A stretch of DNA of 64,000 nt from Motilimonas sp. E26 (GCF_021278025.1 NZ_JAIBHJ010000017.1:27113-91112), one strand, 5' to 3'; positions 41,636-50,465 are shown, counted from the first letter of the stretch. Notes: generated by a model not told the origin, from the sequence alone. Numbers and translations: made by a program.

Positions 41636-43054
41636 TTACTTCACATTAATTTCTTTGGGAATAAACAGCTCAACCCATAATCCATGCTCAGCAAGGGGCG
41701 AGTCATGTAACAGAATGCGATATTGCTGACGTTCAACAATCTCTTTTACAATAGATAGACCCAAGCCACATCCCGTCACTTGCTGGTGAGCCGCGCGATA
41801 AAAGCGCTCAAACACACGCTGTTTTTGTTGCTCATCTAAACCGGGGCCAGTGTCCATCACCGAAATACTCATTCCGTCAGCAGAATCCGTCGCAGTTATC
41901 CGTATCATGCCATTCTCATCACTGTATCGCACCGCATTATCTATCAAATTACGCAGCAAAATTGACATGGAGTTTTCCGGACCAAGGCAGACAAGATCCG
42001 TTGCAACCGCATTATCTACCTGTAAATTTTTAACCTTAATTTGCTCAGACAAAGGAAACAACTGCTGGTCTACTAATCCGTGTAGTAGCAGCTTTTTACT
42101 GCTTTCACGTCCCCCTTCCTCTTGTAGCTCTGTCTCCATTTTGCTTAAGGTAATCAGCTGATTAAATAAATGGGTTAGTTTATCCACCCCTTGCACTATT
42201 TTTTGCTGAATGGATTGGGTGCGCTCGTCTTGCGGGTATAAGTTTTGCGCATGTACCTTAATGGCGGCCAGCGGCGTTCTTAACTCATGAGCCGCATTAC
42301 TGGTAAAACGTTGTTGGCGTTCAATAGAATGGTCTATTTCACCTAACAGTTGATTGAGGGCATGCACTACCGGCATTATTTCAGACGGCACTTCACGCTC
42401 ATCCAGTGGTGCTAAATGACTTGGATTACGGCTCTCAATTTCTTCACTGACGCGCAACAGGGAACGAAACCCCATTTGAATAATGATCACCATCAGCACT
42501 ATCATCACCAGCAACATTAACAACAAACTTTGTACATTCAAGCTCGCGATTTCATGGGTGAGCTCTTCTCGAATCTCCATTTGTTGTGCGGTTTTTATCC
42601 ATACCTTTAGCGACTCGCTATAACGTGTAAAGCTGCGCCACTGCACACCCGCGGTATCATGCTCAATTTGATAACCGGGTTTACGCACCAGCTTTGTCAT
42701 GTCTAAACCATGACCCGATCCTAATAGAAACACACCTTGGCTGGTCCAAACTTGAAAGCTGAGCTTTTTTTCATACTTGTGGCCATATAAATCAAACTCG
42801 CCACGAGCATGCACATCAGGTGGGTTGATAACGCGATCTTTTTCGTCTAAAGAGGCAAGATTTGTGTTTTGAGTATAATCCAGCTGAATGGATAATAAGC
42901 TTTCCAACACGCGAGAAAGTTGCGCAAGTTCAGCGTCATAAAGCTCTTCGGTCTCATGAGACACTTTATGATAGCTAATAAAAATAGCGCCAAGCATGGA
43001 GACTAAAATGGCACTGGTTAGCATCACAATCAGCCAAAAGCGAATCGACTTCAT
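41636..43054 (-). CDS. Sensor histidine kinase, QseC/PmrB type
   Basis: 472 residues: membrane helix about 7-28, periplasmic sensor region about 30-170, second helix about 175-198, HAMP-like linker, dimerisation box A-A-H-E-L-R-T-P with phospho-acceptor H256, N box D-N-A-V-R-Y-S, and G boxes D-T-G-P-G-L and G-L-G-L-S-I. It overlaps its response regulator gene by 4 bp. Placement at the end of the leftward series led by the hemolysin-family gene suggests that it senses something connected with that pathway. Confidence 0.93.
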   Translation of the reverse strand: MKSIRFWLIVMLTSAILVSMLGAIFISYHKVSHETEELYDAELAQLSRVLESLLSIQLDYTQNTNLASLDEKDRVINPPDVHARGEFDLYGHKYEKKLSFQVWTSQGVFLLGSGHGLDMTKLVRKPGYQIEHDTAGVQWRSFTRYSESLKVWIKTAQQMEIREELTHEIASLNVQSLLLMLLVMIVLMVIIIQMGFRSLLRVSEEIESRNPSHLAPLDEREVPSEIMPVVHALNQLLGEIDHSIERQQRFTSNAAHELRTPLAAIKVHAQNLYPQDERTQSIQQKIVQGVDKLTHLFNQLITLSKMETELQEEGGRESSKKLLLHGLVDQQLFPLSEQIKVKNLQVDNAVATDLVCLGPENSMSILLRNLIDNAVRYSDENGMIRITATDSADGMSISVMDTGPGLDEQQKQRVFERFYRAAHQQVTGCGLGLSIVKEIVERQQYRILLHDSPLAEHGLWVELFIPKEINVK

Positions 43055-43713
43055 GACATTTTTCCTAACCGATAACCTACCCCGCGCACCGTTTCAATCA
43101 CCGATTTACCCAGCTTTTTGCGCAGGTGATGCACATAAACCTCAACCGTATTACTGCCAATATCTTCACTCCAGCTGTACAGCTGCTCAACCAAAACCTC
43201 ACGGCTGAACACGCGAGTGGGATAAGTCATAAAATGGGATAACAATTCAAACTCATGACGTGACATTGCGATAGGTTGCCCTTGGTATATCACGCTATGC
43301 TCGGCCGGATTAACCTCAATACCTTGATAGGACAACACCGGCTCGACTCGTCCAGCATGGCGGCGAACCAAAGCGCGTAATCGCGCTAATAGCTCAGGTA
43401 AATCAAAAGGCTTGGCCATGTAATCATCGGCGCCGCGATCTAGCCCTAACACTTTCTCATCACAACTATCTCGCGCGGTTAAGATTAACACCGGCGTATT
43501 TATTTTAACCTTGCGCAGCGCACTGAGCACAGCTAACCCTTCCATGTCGGGTAAGCCTAAATCAAGTACCACCACATCAAATACGCTGCCTTGAGCCAGT
43601 GTCAGAGCTTGCTGCCCACTACTGGCCCACTCCACCACATGGCCCTGATATTTGAAGGCGTCAGCGACGCCTTCACCGAGTAATGGATCATCTTCAACGA
43701 GCAGTATCTTCAT
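43051..43713 (-). CDS. OmpR/PhoB-family response regulator, QseB/PmrA type
   Basis: 220 residues. Receiver domain with acidic pocket E7-D8-D9, phospho-acceptor D51 and K in M-A-K-P-F; C-terminal winged helix with V-E-V-Y-V-H-H-L-R-K-K-L and R-G-V-G-Y-R. QseB/PmrA regulators bind direct repeats of the (C/T)TTAA type; such a repeat lies at 48278-48294 before the first gene of this series. Gap of 30 bp to the TPR gene. Confidence 0.93.
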   Translation of the reverse strand: MKILLVEDDPLLGEGVADAFKYQGHVVEWASSGQQALTLAQGSVFDVVVLDLGLPDMEGLAVLSALRKVKINTPVLILTARDSCDEKVLGLDRGADDYMAKPFDLPELLARLRALVRRHAGRVEPVLSYQGIEVNPAEHSVIYQGQPIAMSRHEFELLSHFMTYPTRVFSREVLVEQLYSWSEDIGSNTVEVYVHHLRKKLGKSVIETVRGVGYRLGKMS

Positions 43714-43743
43714 TTCTTACCTTAGTTTTAATTCACCGTCACC

Positions 43744-44361
43744 TTATAGCGTCACTAACAGACGATAGATTTCGTCTTTACGGCCTTTGTCAGCCACTTC
43801 ACGACCCGGACGAGGCGCCGCCTTTAACGCTTGTTGCAGTACTTTTTTCGCTTCTTGCTTTTTTTTCTGCTGAATTAAAAAGTCGCCATAAAAAAAGTTA
43901 CTATCTATGCCATTAGGGTTAAGTTGCAAGGCTTTTTTAAAATAACTGCGCGCTTTATCGTCATCGCCAAAACCGATTGGCCAGCCGGGTACTTGATAAT
44001 ACAGACTCGCTAAACTGGTATAAGCAGAGCCATCAAGGGCTTTATCGTCTATTTCTAACGAACGCTCAAGTAAGCTCTTTGCTTGCTTGACTAAGCTTAA
44101 CGCGCCCAAACCGCCTTTTTCACCAGCATACGTGCTTAGTATAATGGCGTTCCAAATCATTAAATTCGCTGACTTGGGATGTGCTTTTAGGGCCTCTTCT
44201 GCTTGTTTAACTAAGGTTTCAAAGCCTTTTTCTCGCTCTTTTTCATCCACTTCATATTTAATATGCGCCCAATCTTGCTGCAGTGAAACCATCATCTCAT
44301 CAGCACTGGCAGCCCATAGTTGGCTTGAAAATAACATCATTAATGCAATTAGGTATTTCAT
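43744..44361 (-). CDS. Exported TPR-repeat protein
   Basis: 205 residues with a Sec signal peptide (M-K-Y-L-I-A-L-M-M-L ... L-W-A-A) and TPR-like helical repeats, clearest at A-R-S-Y-F-K-K-A-L-Q-L-N-P-N and A-K-K-V-L-Q-Q-A-L-K-A-A-P. Probably periplasmic, a protein-binding scaffold. The ATG at 44361 has AAGGAG seven bases upstream; a frame start at 44448 has none and would destroy the signal peptide. It lies 95 bp after the dehydrogenase gene and 30 bp before the response regulator. Confidence 0.82.
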   Translation of the reverse strand: MKYLIALMMLFSSQLWAASADEMMVSLQQDWAHIKYEVDEKEREKGFETLVKQAEEALKAHPKSANLMIWNAIILSTYAGEKGGLGALSLVKQAKSLLERSLEIDDKALDGSAYTSLASLYYQVPGWPIGFGDDDKARSYFKKALQLNPNGIDSNFFYGDFLIQQKKKQEAKKVLQQALKAAPRPGREVADKGRKDEIYRLLVTL

Positions 44362-44456
44362 GGTCATACTCCTTGTATGTTGAACTGGTTGATTCGTGTT
44401 TTTTGTAGACCTGAGCTGCTCAGAGAATTTGTGATGTTCGCTGAGCAAGCTCAGCG

Positions 44457-45254
44457 CTACTGTGTGACTAAAAAGCGTTTAATCAACGCCAAGTTTTTAT
44501 TAATGGATTTGTCGACCACGTTGGGCAGTAAACCGTTAATGGCAACAAATAATTTTTCTGGCCAGCCTAAATTTTGCCGAGCGCCTTGGCCTTGTAATAG
44601 CGCCAGCAATTGACTCGCCACCCACTGTGGACTATCGGTATGGTTGCCCAGTGCTTGGTTCATCGCACTGGCAGCATCTGAGTTAATGCTGGTCGATGTG
44701 GTTCTTGGCGCGAGATATTTCACCTTGATATTGCTATCTGCAAGCTCCCTCGCTAAGGCTTCACTAAAACCTCGCAAGGCAAATTTACTGGTGCAATAAG
44801 TGACATAGCCGGGGTGGCCAATCGCCCCTAAAATCGAGCCGACATTGATAATAACAGCGCTGTCGGCGAGTTTTAGCTTGCTGAGCAGTCCTTGTGTTAA
44901 CAGCATGGTCGCCGTGACGTTGGTAAACAAGGTTTCTTCAATCGCCTGGGCTGATTGCTGTTCAAATAAAACAAACTGGTTCACCCCGGCTAAATTAATT
45001 AAGCCGGTTAAGGGCAGTGAATCAACCCGTGCAATTAAACGCTGGCGATCAGCGGCCAAAGTCAGGTCGGCACTGATAATCTGATGTTGCTGGCCCAATG
45101 CAGTATCAAGCTCAGACAATAGCAGCGCAAGACGCTCCTTGTTGCGCCCTTGCAATACTAAATTGGCGCCCTGCTTAGCCAGCGCTTTTGCTACGGCTTG
45201 ACCTATGCCACCAGTCGCCCCGGTCAGTAATATAGTCGCTGCTTGCTCACTCAT
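44457..45254 (-). CDS. Short-chain dehydrogenase/reductase (SDR)
   Basis: 265 residues, classical SDR: nucleotide loop T-G-A-T-G-G-I-G near 12-19, N-L-A-G-V-N, catalytic Ser in N-V-G-S-I, and Y-C-T-S-K (Y-x-x-x-K). Likely NAD(P)H-dependent reduction of a ketone or aldehyde, or the reverse. Its ATG overlaps the end of the haem-oxygenase-like gene by 8 bp, so it belongs to the same pathway. Substrate unknown. Confidence 0.9.
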   Translation of the reverse strand: MSEQAATILLTGATGGIGQAVAKALAKQGANLVLQGRNKERLALLLSELDTALGQQHQIISADLTLAADRQRLIARVDSLPLTGLINLAGVNQFVLFEQQSAQAIEETLFTNVTATMLLTQGLLSKLKLADSAVIINVGSILGAIGHPGYVTYCTSKFALRGFSEALARELADSNIKVKYLAPRTTSTSINSDAASAMNQALGNHTDSPQWVASQLLALLQGQGARQNLGWPEKLFVAINGLLPNVVDKSINKNLALIKRFLVTQ

Positions 45255-45906
45255 CTTTCACCTCTATCGCCGAGGAAAGGACTTCGCCATACAAACGGTA
45301 AAACATCTTGGTGGCGTGAATAATACAATCTTGATCGTCTTGGTCGGTGATCTTGTTCATTAAGCGTTCAAAAAAGGCGACATGTTCAATGTCAAGAGAG
45401 CCGTGAGAGCGCAAATAGCTAAAGGCGCTATCTGGCAAGTTTAGCGCTTGCTGCACAATAGCGGCGGTTTCCGTGGCCATTGCCGTGCTGGTGCCTTCAA
45501 GCACATGCACCATGCCAAAAAAAGCCAATGGATTAACCCGCTCAATTTGATGATAAGCATACGCTACCATCACCTCAGTGCTCGGGTGCGGCTTAATATA
45601 AGGGACTCGGTCACGCTCGCCACCCGCCTCACCTAAATCATTTAATATCCATTGCTCATGGCCAATTTCTTCTTCGATATACTCAGCCACCGCAGCTTGC
45701 AGCCAATGATATTGCTGAGGTAAGCGTGAACCACATGCCATCAATAGTGGCACTGTGTGCTTAACATGATGATAGGCCTGAGTTAAAAAGGCCTGATAAT
45801 CACCTAAGCTAACATCCGCCTCACGGGTTTTTCTAAATACGTCTCGGCTCAAAAAAGCCTGCTGATCTGCTTGAGTTTCACCGATTAAGCGCTGAAAAAA
45901 GCTCAT
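45247..45906 (-). CDS. Haem-oxygenase-like (TenA/PqqC-fold) iron-containing protein, probable diiron oxidase
   Basis: 219 residues, all-helical. Candidate metal ligands fall where the haem-oxygenase-like diiron oxidase (UndA/SznF-type) superfamily has them: E79/E80 and H83 in E-E-E-I-G-H-E, E137 in V-L-E-G-T-S, and D172/H175 in S-L-D-I-E-H. Members oxidise or decarboxylate fatty acids or hydroxylate amines. The ATG at 45906 has GGGAG seven bases upstream; starts further up are worse. It sits 19 bp after the acyl-adenylating enzyme and overlaps the SDR gene. Reaction unknown. Confidence 0.8.
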   Translation of the reverse strand: MSFFQRLIGETQADQQAFLSRDVFRKTREADVSLGDYQAFLTQAYHHVKHTVPLLMACGSRLPQQYHWLQAAVAEYIEEEIGHEQWILNDLGEAGGERDRVPYIKPHPSTEVMVAYAYHQIERVNPLAFFGMVHVLEGTSTAMATETAAIVQQALNLPDSAFSYLRSHGSLDIEHVAFFERLMNKITDQDDQDCIIHATKMFYRLYGEVLSSAIEVKDE

Positions 45907-45925
45907 ATCCATTCTCCCTAAAATT

Positions 45926-47461
45926 CTAATTTGCTGATACGTATTGGCTAGACGAATAAACCGCTGCAATATCGTGTTGATACACGCGCCAAACTTGCTC
46001 ACGGCGCAGCCGGCCATTACTGGTTAACAATCCATTTTCAAAGCTAAATGGCGTGGTCGCCGCTAGCCAATGATGTATTTGTGCATAGTCAGGTAACTGC
46101 TGATTCAATTGGACTAATGCTGTGGCTAGTTGCGCTTGGCTTACATTAGGTAGCAGCGCGATCACCGCGGTAATAAAGGGCAACCCATCACCAAAAATGG
46201 CGCAGTGGCGTACGCCCGCTAACCCATTAATTTCTGACTCAATCCACTCCGGTGAAAAATTGCGGCCAAAGCTGTTTATTTGCACATTTTTTTGTCGGCC
46301 ACTGAGGTGTAAAAATCCCTGCTCATCTAGCCAGCCGAGATCGCCGGTGCGAATAACCGAACCATTAAATGGCTGATAAGGCTCACCTGCAGCGCCTAAA
46401 TAGCCCAGCGCAGTAGCGCCTTTAACGCACACTTCACCACTTGGTGAAAAACTCAGTTCAATATGTGGCAAAGGCTTGCCAACACTGCCAAAACGCTGTG
46501 CGCTGGGCGTATTCAGCGCCACCACCGAGCCACATTCACTTAAGCCATAGCCTTGATAAACCGGTAAATTTAATGCGGCCGCTTGCTGTAATATTGCTTG
46601 CGGAACATGGCCCCCGCCAACGGCGATAAAATGCAGCTGATGCTGATAAGCTTTACTCGCCACTAGCATCAGCATGAGTTTGAGTAACTCAGGCGTTAAA
46701 ATCAGGCTATTTGGCCCAAAGGTAGTTAAACAGCTGATCAAGGTAGGCACATCAATGCCATTGGAGCCACTCAGCCCCGTTTGCTGCTGATCCACTAGCA
46801 CCAAGGATTTACCTAGACATAAGGTGACAAACGCACCTGCGATGTTTTCCAGCATCACAGCTAAAGGCAACAAACATAAGTGTCGCTCTAAGGTTTGACT
46901 GGCTTCTAATTCCTGCACCACGGACATCAAGCTCTGGCACACTTGATCAATCAGCTGCTGGCTAATACAAACGCCTTTCGGCGCACCTGTTGTGCCCGAC
47001 GTATAAGTGATCAAACAGGTATTGGCGGGCATATTGGCAAGGCTGATGTCGGTATCGGCTAGCTTTAAGGTTTGGGTGCCTTCAAGCCATACTTCCTCAA
47101 CCTGGTTCGCCCAAGGAAAGTCATCCCCACCAGCAAGCTTGTCAACAAACACATACTCTATTTGCCCTTGGCTAATTAAGTGTTTAACTTGCTGCTCACT
47201 GAAAAAGGGCGGGATTGGCGTCACCGTCACCCCCGCTTGCATCGCGGCTAACTCAACCACCAGCCATTGCCAGCTGTTACTTAAGCTAATACCAATATGG
47301 CGAATGGCTTGTTCGCTAAATTGCAGTGCTAGCAGCCCTATTTTCTGATGCAGTTGACTGTAAGTTAGATCTGAATCGTGTCGCTCAGTCGCGCCGCCAA
47401 ACACGGCGATGTTAGTTGGCGTTTGAGTGGCATAGTGAGCTACTTGGTCTAGCACTAACAT
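45926..47461 (-). CDS. AMP-binding acyl-adenylating enzyme (fatty acyl ligase-like)
   Basis: 511 residues, ANL superfamily. P-loop T-S-G-T-T-G-A-P-K-G at 154-163, G-Y-G-L-S-E-C-G, R-T-G-D-L-G, hinge region G-R-Q-K-N and F-G-R-N-F-S-P-E-W-I-E. It would adenylate a carboxylic acid, probably a fatty acid, for transfer to CoA or a carrier protein. The C-terminal catalytic Lys position seems to be Arg (R484 in N-G-R-L-R-R). Its ATG overlaps the end of the hemolysin-family gene by 7 bp. Confidence 0.88.
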   Translation of the reverse strand: MLVLDQVAHYATQTPTNIAVFGGATERHDSDLTYSQLHQKIGLLALQFSEQAIRHIGISLSNSWQWLVVELAAMQAGVTVTPIPPFFSEQQVKHLISQGQIEYVFVDKLAGGDDFPWANQVEEVWLEGTQTLKLADTDISLANMPANTCLITYTSGTTGAPKGVCISQQLIDQVCQSLMSVVQELEASQTLERHLCLLPLAVMLENIAGAFVTLCLGKSLVLVDQQQTGLSGSNGIDVPTLISCLTTFGPNSLILTPELLKLMLMLVASKAYQHQLHFIAVGGGHVPQAILQQAAALNLPVYQGYGLSECGSVVALNTPSAQRFGSVGKPLPHIELSFSPSGEVCVKGATALGYLGAAGEPYQPFNGSVIRTGDLGWLDEQGFLHLSGRQKNVQINSFGRNFSPEWIESEINGLAGVRHCAIFGDGLPFITAVIALLPNVSQAQLATALVQLNQQLPDYAQIHHWLAATTPFSFENGLLTSNGRLRREQVWRVYQHDIAAVYSSSQYVSAN

Positions 47462-48207
47462 ACTTCACCCCACTGACAATGAAGATCCGCCATCACATCG
47501 GTGATTGGGTTATTAATTTGTTGTAATAACTTATTCAGCAGTGGGTTTGCCATTAATGACGCCACCCCCGCGACAATATCGATAACCAACACCTGTGGTT
47601 CAAATTCATAATAACTCCCCCAATCAGAGGTTGGCTTAGTCAGCGCACTTATCTTGGCGTCAGCCAAAAGGTGAGAATAAGGATTCAGGCCCAGTTGAGA
47701 AAAGCTATTGCGCACTTGACTGGTGGCAGTTATGGTTAACCAACGATAACCTTGTTGCAGAAAATAGCCCGCTAAATTAAGAATCAGGCGGCGCGTGGCG
47801 CCATATGAATCGGAGGCTAGGTTACCCATTTCAACAATTTGTTCACGCTTTGGCGGCATGACGCATAGCGCATCAGCGATACAAAGCTCGACTGGCTGGG
47901 AGAGATATTGCTCTAGAAACAACGGACGTTGGCTCGCAGGCGCAAAGCCAAGAGACGCTTTGATATTGGTTTCACGGTCAACCAAGGCTAATAAGTGGGG
48001 CAGAAAATCCGCGACTTTAGCGCCATAAGCTTGATAAAAACGAGACTGAATAAAGCGTCTTACACAATCTCGATTATCTTCATTTAATAACAGCAGTATT
48101 TCTGGGTGAACTGCGTTTTCACGCGATAACTCAGAACATGGTCGCTCAGCAGAAAGTCGCTCGGAATAAGCTAACTCAGCGTCATAACGAGATGTTGTTA
48201 ATTTCAT
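47455..48207 (-). CDS. Thermostable hemolysin (delta-VPH) family protein, GNAT/LuxI-like
   Basis: 250 residues. The segment R-E-Q-I-V-E-M-G-N-L-A-S, the preceding E-L-C-I-A-D-A-L and the later A-T-R-R-L-I-L-N-L-A resemble the T_hemolysin family named after a Vibrio protein; I recall its fold as acetyltransferase/autoinducer-synthase-like. No signal peptide or membrane segment, so a secreted toxin is unlikely; an acyl-transfer role is more consistent with its neighbours. The ATG at 48207 has AAGGAG five bases upstream. First gene of the series. Confidence 0.82.
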   Translation of the reverse strand: MKLTTSRYDAELAYSERLSAERPCSELSRENAVHPEILLLLNEDNRDCVRRFIQSRFYQAYGAKVADFLPHLLALVDRETNIKASLGFAPASQRPLFLEQYLSQPVELCIADALCVMPPKREQIVEMGNLASDSYGATRRLILNLAGYFLQQGYRWLTITATSQVRNSFSQLGLNPYSHLLADAKISALTKPTSDWGSYYEFEPQVLVIDIVAGVASLMANPLLNKLLQQINNPITDVMADLHCQWGEVC

Positions 48208-48226
48208 GGCCACTCCTTAGTCTCGG

Positions 48227-48252
48227 GGTGATACATCCCTTGATGTATCACC
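48227..48252. promoter_or_regulatory. Perfect 11-bp hairpin/palindrome in the leader of the hemolysin-family operon
   Basis: Arms GGTGATACATC and GATGTATCACC with a CCTT loop, 20 bp upstream of the start codon and 6 bp before the ribosome site. No U tract follows in the leftward direction, so it is not an ordinary terminator; it could be an operator or an RNA element affecting translation. Confidence 0.5.
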
Positions 48253-48294
48253 TTAACGACTAAGTTAGTGGTGTTTTCTTAACGGTATCTTAAG
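48252..48294 (-). promoter_or_regulatory. PmrA/QseB-like direct repeats (C/G)TTAAG upstream of the operon
   Basis: On the minus strand CTTAAG (48294-48289), five bases, GTTAAG (48283-48278), and a third GTTAAG at 48257-48252. The 11-bp spacing of the first two fits the PmrA-box pattern YTTAAK-N5-YTTAAK except for one base. The response regulator of the same series is of that family. Inferred function. Confidence 0.45.
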
Positions 48295-48317
48295 GGGATA
48301 AGTTGCGACGGTTTAAA

Positions 48318-48800
48318 TTAAAGATTTTTCTGCCAAAACATCGCGCTGCCCATTTCAGGATCGAGTTCATAACCGGCAAAGCCCGCTTTTAAGTAAGCTT
48401 TTTTGGCAGGTGTATTGCCTTCTAACACTTCCAGTGTCACCTTACAGCAGCCCTGCTCGCGGGCAATGTCTTCCACTTTATCCATAAGCTTTTTACTCAA
48501 GCCTAAACCACGAAATTCAGCTTTAACCGCAATATCGTGAATATTCACTAGTGGCTTGGCCTTAAATGTTGAGAAGGCAAAAAAAGCATTGGTTAAGCCA
48601 GCAGGCTTACCATCAACATAACAAATCAAGCTAAACGCGTGCGGTAACTTAGCCAGCTCAATGGTCAGATTGTTGAGCACTGACTCGCTGAGCGCCTCCC
48701 CCCCTCCCATCGGATCAAGGGCATAGGCATTCAGTAAATCCGTTAAATCTTTTGCTTGTTGCGGATGGTTGTAATCTACTTTTACTACTTTAATATCCAT
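48318..48800 (-). CDS. GNAT-family N-acetyltransferase
   Basis: 160 residues, one GNAT domain. The acetyl-CoA pyrophosphate loop is visible as R-G-L-G-L-S-K-K-L near 97-105, followed by the E-x-x-A-x-x-x-G-C beta-strand start and a Y-x-K-A-G-F end motif. Substrate unknown. It follows the 353-residue membrane protein gene by 14 bp and precedes the hemolysin-family operon by about 110 bp. Confidence 0.88.
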   Translation of the reverse strand: MDIKVVKVDYNHPQQAKDLTDLLNAYALDPMGGGEALSESVLNNLTIELAKLPHAFSLICYVDGKPAGLTNAFFAFSTFKAKPLVNIHDIAVKAEFRGLGLSKKLMDKVEDIAREQGCCKVTLEVLEGNTPAKKAYLKAGFAGYELDPEMGSAMFWQKNL

Positions 48801-48814
48801 CTTTTCCCTCTTTG

Positions 48815-49876
48815 TTAGTTAACTCGAACCGGCGCTAACTGCGCTTTTACACCTGTTGGTAATAAAGCCAACGCCACTTTGCGACACGGATTCCAAAATG
48901 CAGATAACAATAATAATGCTGCGCCGATCAGTAAGGCGGTGGTGGCAAAGCCCATGCTGATATTGCCATGATGTGAGAACAAGGTCGACAGTGCATAAAT
49001 TACATAGCCCAGCGCCGACACCATCAAGGCGCGGCGATCAATCGCCAAAGACACTAAGCCAATCAATAGATACACACCAATAATGATGGCAGACTGAGCG
49101 CTGCTGCTGTCACCACTAAACGCACCAAGTAGGGCAAACACGGGATGCACCATTAACGGCGCCGCCAATAAGTGCAGCCAAAAAGCGACATCAGCGCGGC
49201 GTGTTTCACGTTGTTGATCTGAAAAATCCCAATACAAAGCAAACGCAAATACAGATAAGCCACTCAGTAGTAGCATGACCAGTAACAAACCGTGAGAATC
49301 AGGGAAAAAACCTAAGATCAAACTTAGCACCAATGCCACCACTGACGCCGTTATAGCCGCAATGGTAATGGGCACCGAAAAACGCAGCCAATGTAACCCA
49401 GCCGATACGCCCGCTACCACACAAGTCAGCGCGACGTTTAAAGCCACATATAAGGCTAGATCTTGAAACACCCCATCACCAAACACCGATAAATCGTTAG
49501 ATAAACCAATAAAAGGTAGCCATTCAAAGGCCGTGGTAGCCGCGCCCCAAACAAAGCAAAACATCAACACGATGGCAGGTAACGCCATACGACGCTGGCG
49601 GACAAAGAACTCGCTCAGTCCCCATGCTGTCACAGCGACCACCAGCGGACCAAAACCGACGCCAAAGCTGCTGGCAATAAAATTGGCCGAAATCAGTAAC
49701 AAGCCACAGGCAATCACCACAAAAATATCATTGAAACCGGTGATCAAGCGAAACCGCTCTTCATCAGCGCTGCTGCTATGTTTTAAATTGGCCACGTGCT
49801 CGCGAAATGCCGCTGCCGTTTCGGAGCTAAAAATGCCGGCGCCCACAGCAGAATTAATGTCATCATCACTGTACAT
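48815..49876 (-). CDS. Polytopic membrane protein, unknown
   Basis: 353 residues: a short soluble N-terminus (about 1-50) and then roughly ten membrane helices in close succession with Arg-rich turns (R-Q-R-R, R-R-A). The general layout resembles DUF2157/DUF4401 proteins, but I cannot assign a family. Probably cotranscribed with the GNAT gene. Divergent from yajD. Confidence 0.65.
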   Translation of the reverse strand: MYSDDDINSAVGAGIFSSETAAAFREHVANLKHSSSADEERFRLITGFNDIFVVIACGLLLISANFIASSFGVGFGPLVVAVTAWGLSEFFVRQRRMALPAIVLMFCFVWGAATTAFEWLPFIGLSNDLSVFGDGVFQDLALYVALNVALTCVVAGVSAGLHWLRFSVPITIAAITASVVALVLSLILGFFPDSHGLLLVMLLLSGLSVFAFALYWDFSDQQRETRRADVAFWLHLLAAPLMVHPVFALLGAFSGDSSSAQSAIIIGVYLLIGLVSLAIDRRALMVSALGYVIYALSTLFSHHGNISMGFATTALLIGAALLLLSAFWNPCRKVALALLPTGVKAQLAPVRVN

Positions 49877-50039
49877 AGATTCGTTCCTTCAAAAAGATTA
49901 TTAGGCACTATACAAGATTGACCTGAAAAATGAATCAAACTGGCAATAACAAGGGGGTTGTCGAAAGCAAGATATTCTATCCGGCGGAAAAGCCATGGTA
50001 TAGTGAAGCAAAATATACTTGAGCAATCTGAGAAACAAA

Positions 50040-50378
50040 ATGGCAAATATCCCACATAACTATGCGCAATTTGAGCAAGGCTACCGCGACAAAGCACTAA
50101 AGCTTTTTCCTTGGATCTGTGGTCGCTGCGCCCGTGAATTTACCTTTTCTAACTTACGTGAGCTAACGGTTCACCATATCGATCACGACCATAACAATAA
50201 CCCGAATGATGGCTCAAACTGGGAATTATTATGCTTATATTGCCATGACAATGAACATGCTAAATACACCGAAGCACGGGAATACGGCTCATCGGTACAA
50301 GCAGGGGCAGATTTAAATCAAGAAGTGGCGACCAGTAACCCGTTTGCGAATTTACGTGAAATGATGAACAAGAAGTAA
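50040..50378 (+). CDS. yajD: HNH nuclease family protein YajD
   Basis: 112 residues, closely similar throughout to E. coli YajD: N-Y-A-x-F-E-x-G-Y-R, the zinc Cys pair C-G-R-C, the HNH core V-H-H-I-D-H-D-H, N-x-x-D-G-S-N-W-E-L-L-C-x-x-C-H-D, and a N-P-F-A-N-L-R-E-M-M end. The HNH metal and Cys residues are intact, so nuclease activity is plausible though its role is not known. The ATG at 50040 replaces an upstream TTG frame start. Confidence 0.92.
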   Translation: MANIPHNYAQFEQGYRDKALKLFPWICGRCAREFTFSNLRELTVHHIDHDHNNNPNDGSNWELLCLYCHDNEHAKYTEAREYGSSVQAGADLNQEVATSNPFANLREMMNKK

Positions 50379-50465
50379 ATGAAGCACAATGGTGATTGTC
50401 ATCGCTTGGAGGTAAGGGGAAAATGGCTTGCGCCGCTCCCCCCATTAAGTCAACTTAAAGGCAAA

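Noticed and set aside
47455..48207. Reading the hemolysin-family gene as a secreted toxin
   Set aside because: No signal peptide or membrane-inserting region; its biosynthetic neighbours fit an acyltransferase-like role better.
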